In this document: positions 63,864 through 64,000 of the stretch, piece by piece
Numbering within the stretch: the stretch's first letter is position 1
Layout of the letters: every line of letters begins with the position of its first letter
Source: Sanderia malayensis
Lineage: Eukaryota > Cnidaria > Scyphozoa > Semaeostomeae > Pelagiidae
Length of the DNA: 64,000 bases
Direction of reading: 5' to 3'
Assembly: GCA_013076295.1 (NCBI GenBank)
Contig: RQOL01000861.1
Location: 4,256,235-4,320,234, forward strand
Notes under the pieces: model-generated
Databases searched by the model: none
Seen by the model: the letters and a program-made list of their open reading frames with translations, nothing else
What the model was told of the DNA's origin: nothing
Translations under genes and position numbers: made by a program

Positions 63864-64000
63864 CTGCGCAAGCAAATGATCTTATTAGTCTACTAAGATT
63901 GAAGCCAGCTTCAAATCAAACATAAAGAACAGAGGTCTTCATTGATTAGGGGGATATAAAATGAGGGTGTCAATTGCCCCACTTTACACAGCTGCACAAT

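Overview
The window is a 64 kb stretch of AT-rich, intron-dense animal genomic DNA. Multi-exon genes with GT-AG introns of about 100 to 4,000 bp, a nuclear receptor, glycoprotein-hormone-type cystine knots, SETD2, NEK2, AP-4 mu and SMIM12 make this a metazoan, most likely an invertebrate. The sequence does not let me name the phylum. Retention of AP-4 and an ERR-type receptor argues against dipterans and nematodes.

Layout. 1-8049 (+): 3' part of a secreted mucin-like gene with two near-identical 54-bp repeat arrays (18-residue Ser/Thr/Pro repeats), then a VWC-like module, a C-terminal cystine knot and a dibasic tail. 8050-18540: no coding exon recognised. 18541-24176 (+): NR3/ERR-like nuclear receptor in three coding exons, with a MITE directly behind its first coding donor. 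24177-31776: gene-poor, with minisatellites, a TA-flanked MITE, a roughly 2.2 kb inverted-repeat structure and an AGT-type satellite. 31777-41422 (-): complete SETD2 histone methyltransferase, 24 coding exons, about 1,616 aa. 42619-42891 (+): SMIM12. 43748-46986 (-): complete NEK2 kinase, 8 exons, 433 aa. 48046-48366 (-): ID-like helix-loop-helix protein. 48905-49294 and 52890-53255 (-): two intronless-CDS, 11-cysteine bursicon/GPA2-like hormone genes separated by a transposon nested in another transposon. 55416-59506 (-): complete AP4M1, 17 exons, 439 aa. 59781-60362 (+): intronless NAA10-like acetyltransferase, head to head with AP4M1. 60749-62817 (-): C7orf57-like protein, 9 exons, 288 aa. 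63709-63863 (-): last exon of an unidentified coiled-coil gene.

Most genes are unrelated housekeeping or signalling genes that share promoters or converge. The most coherent theme is extracellular cystine-knot proteins: the mucin and the hormone pair all carry 11-cysteine knots. The window is also rich in MITEs, two of which are visibly nested with intact target duplications. Exon structures were read by eye from splice signals and phase continuity. Where protein totals are given, the phases close exactly. Boundaries may be off by a base or two.
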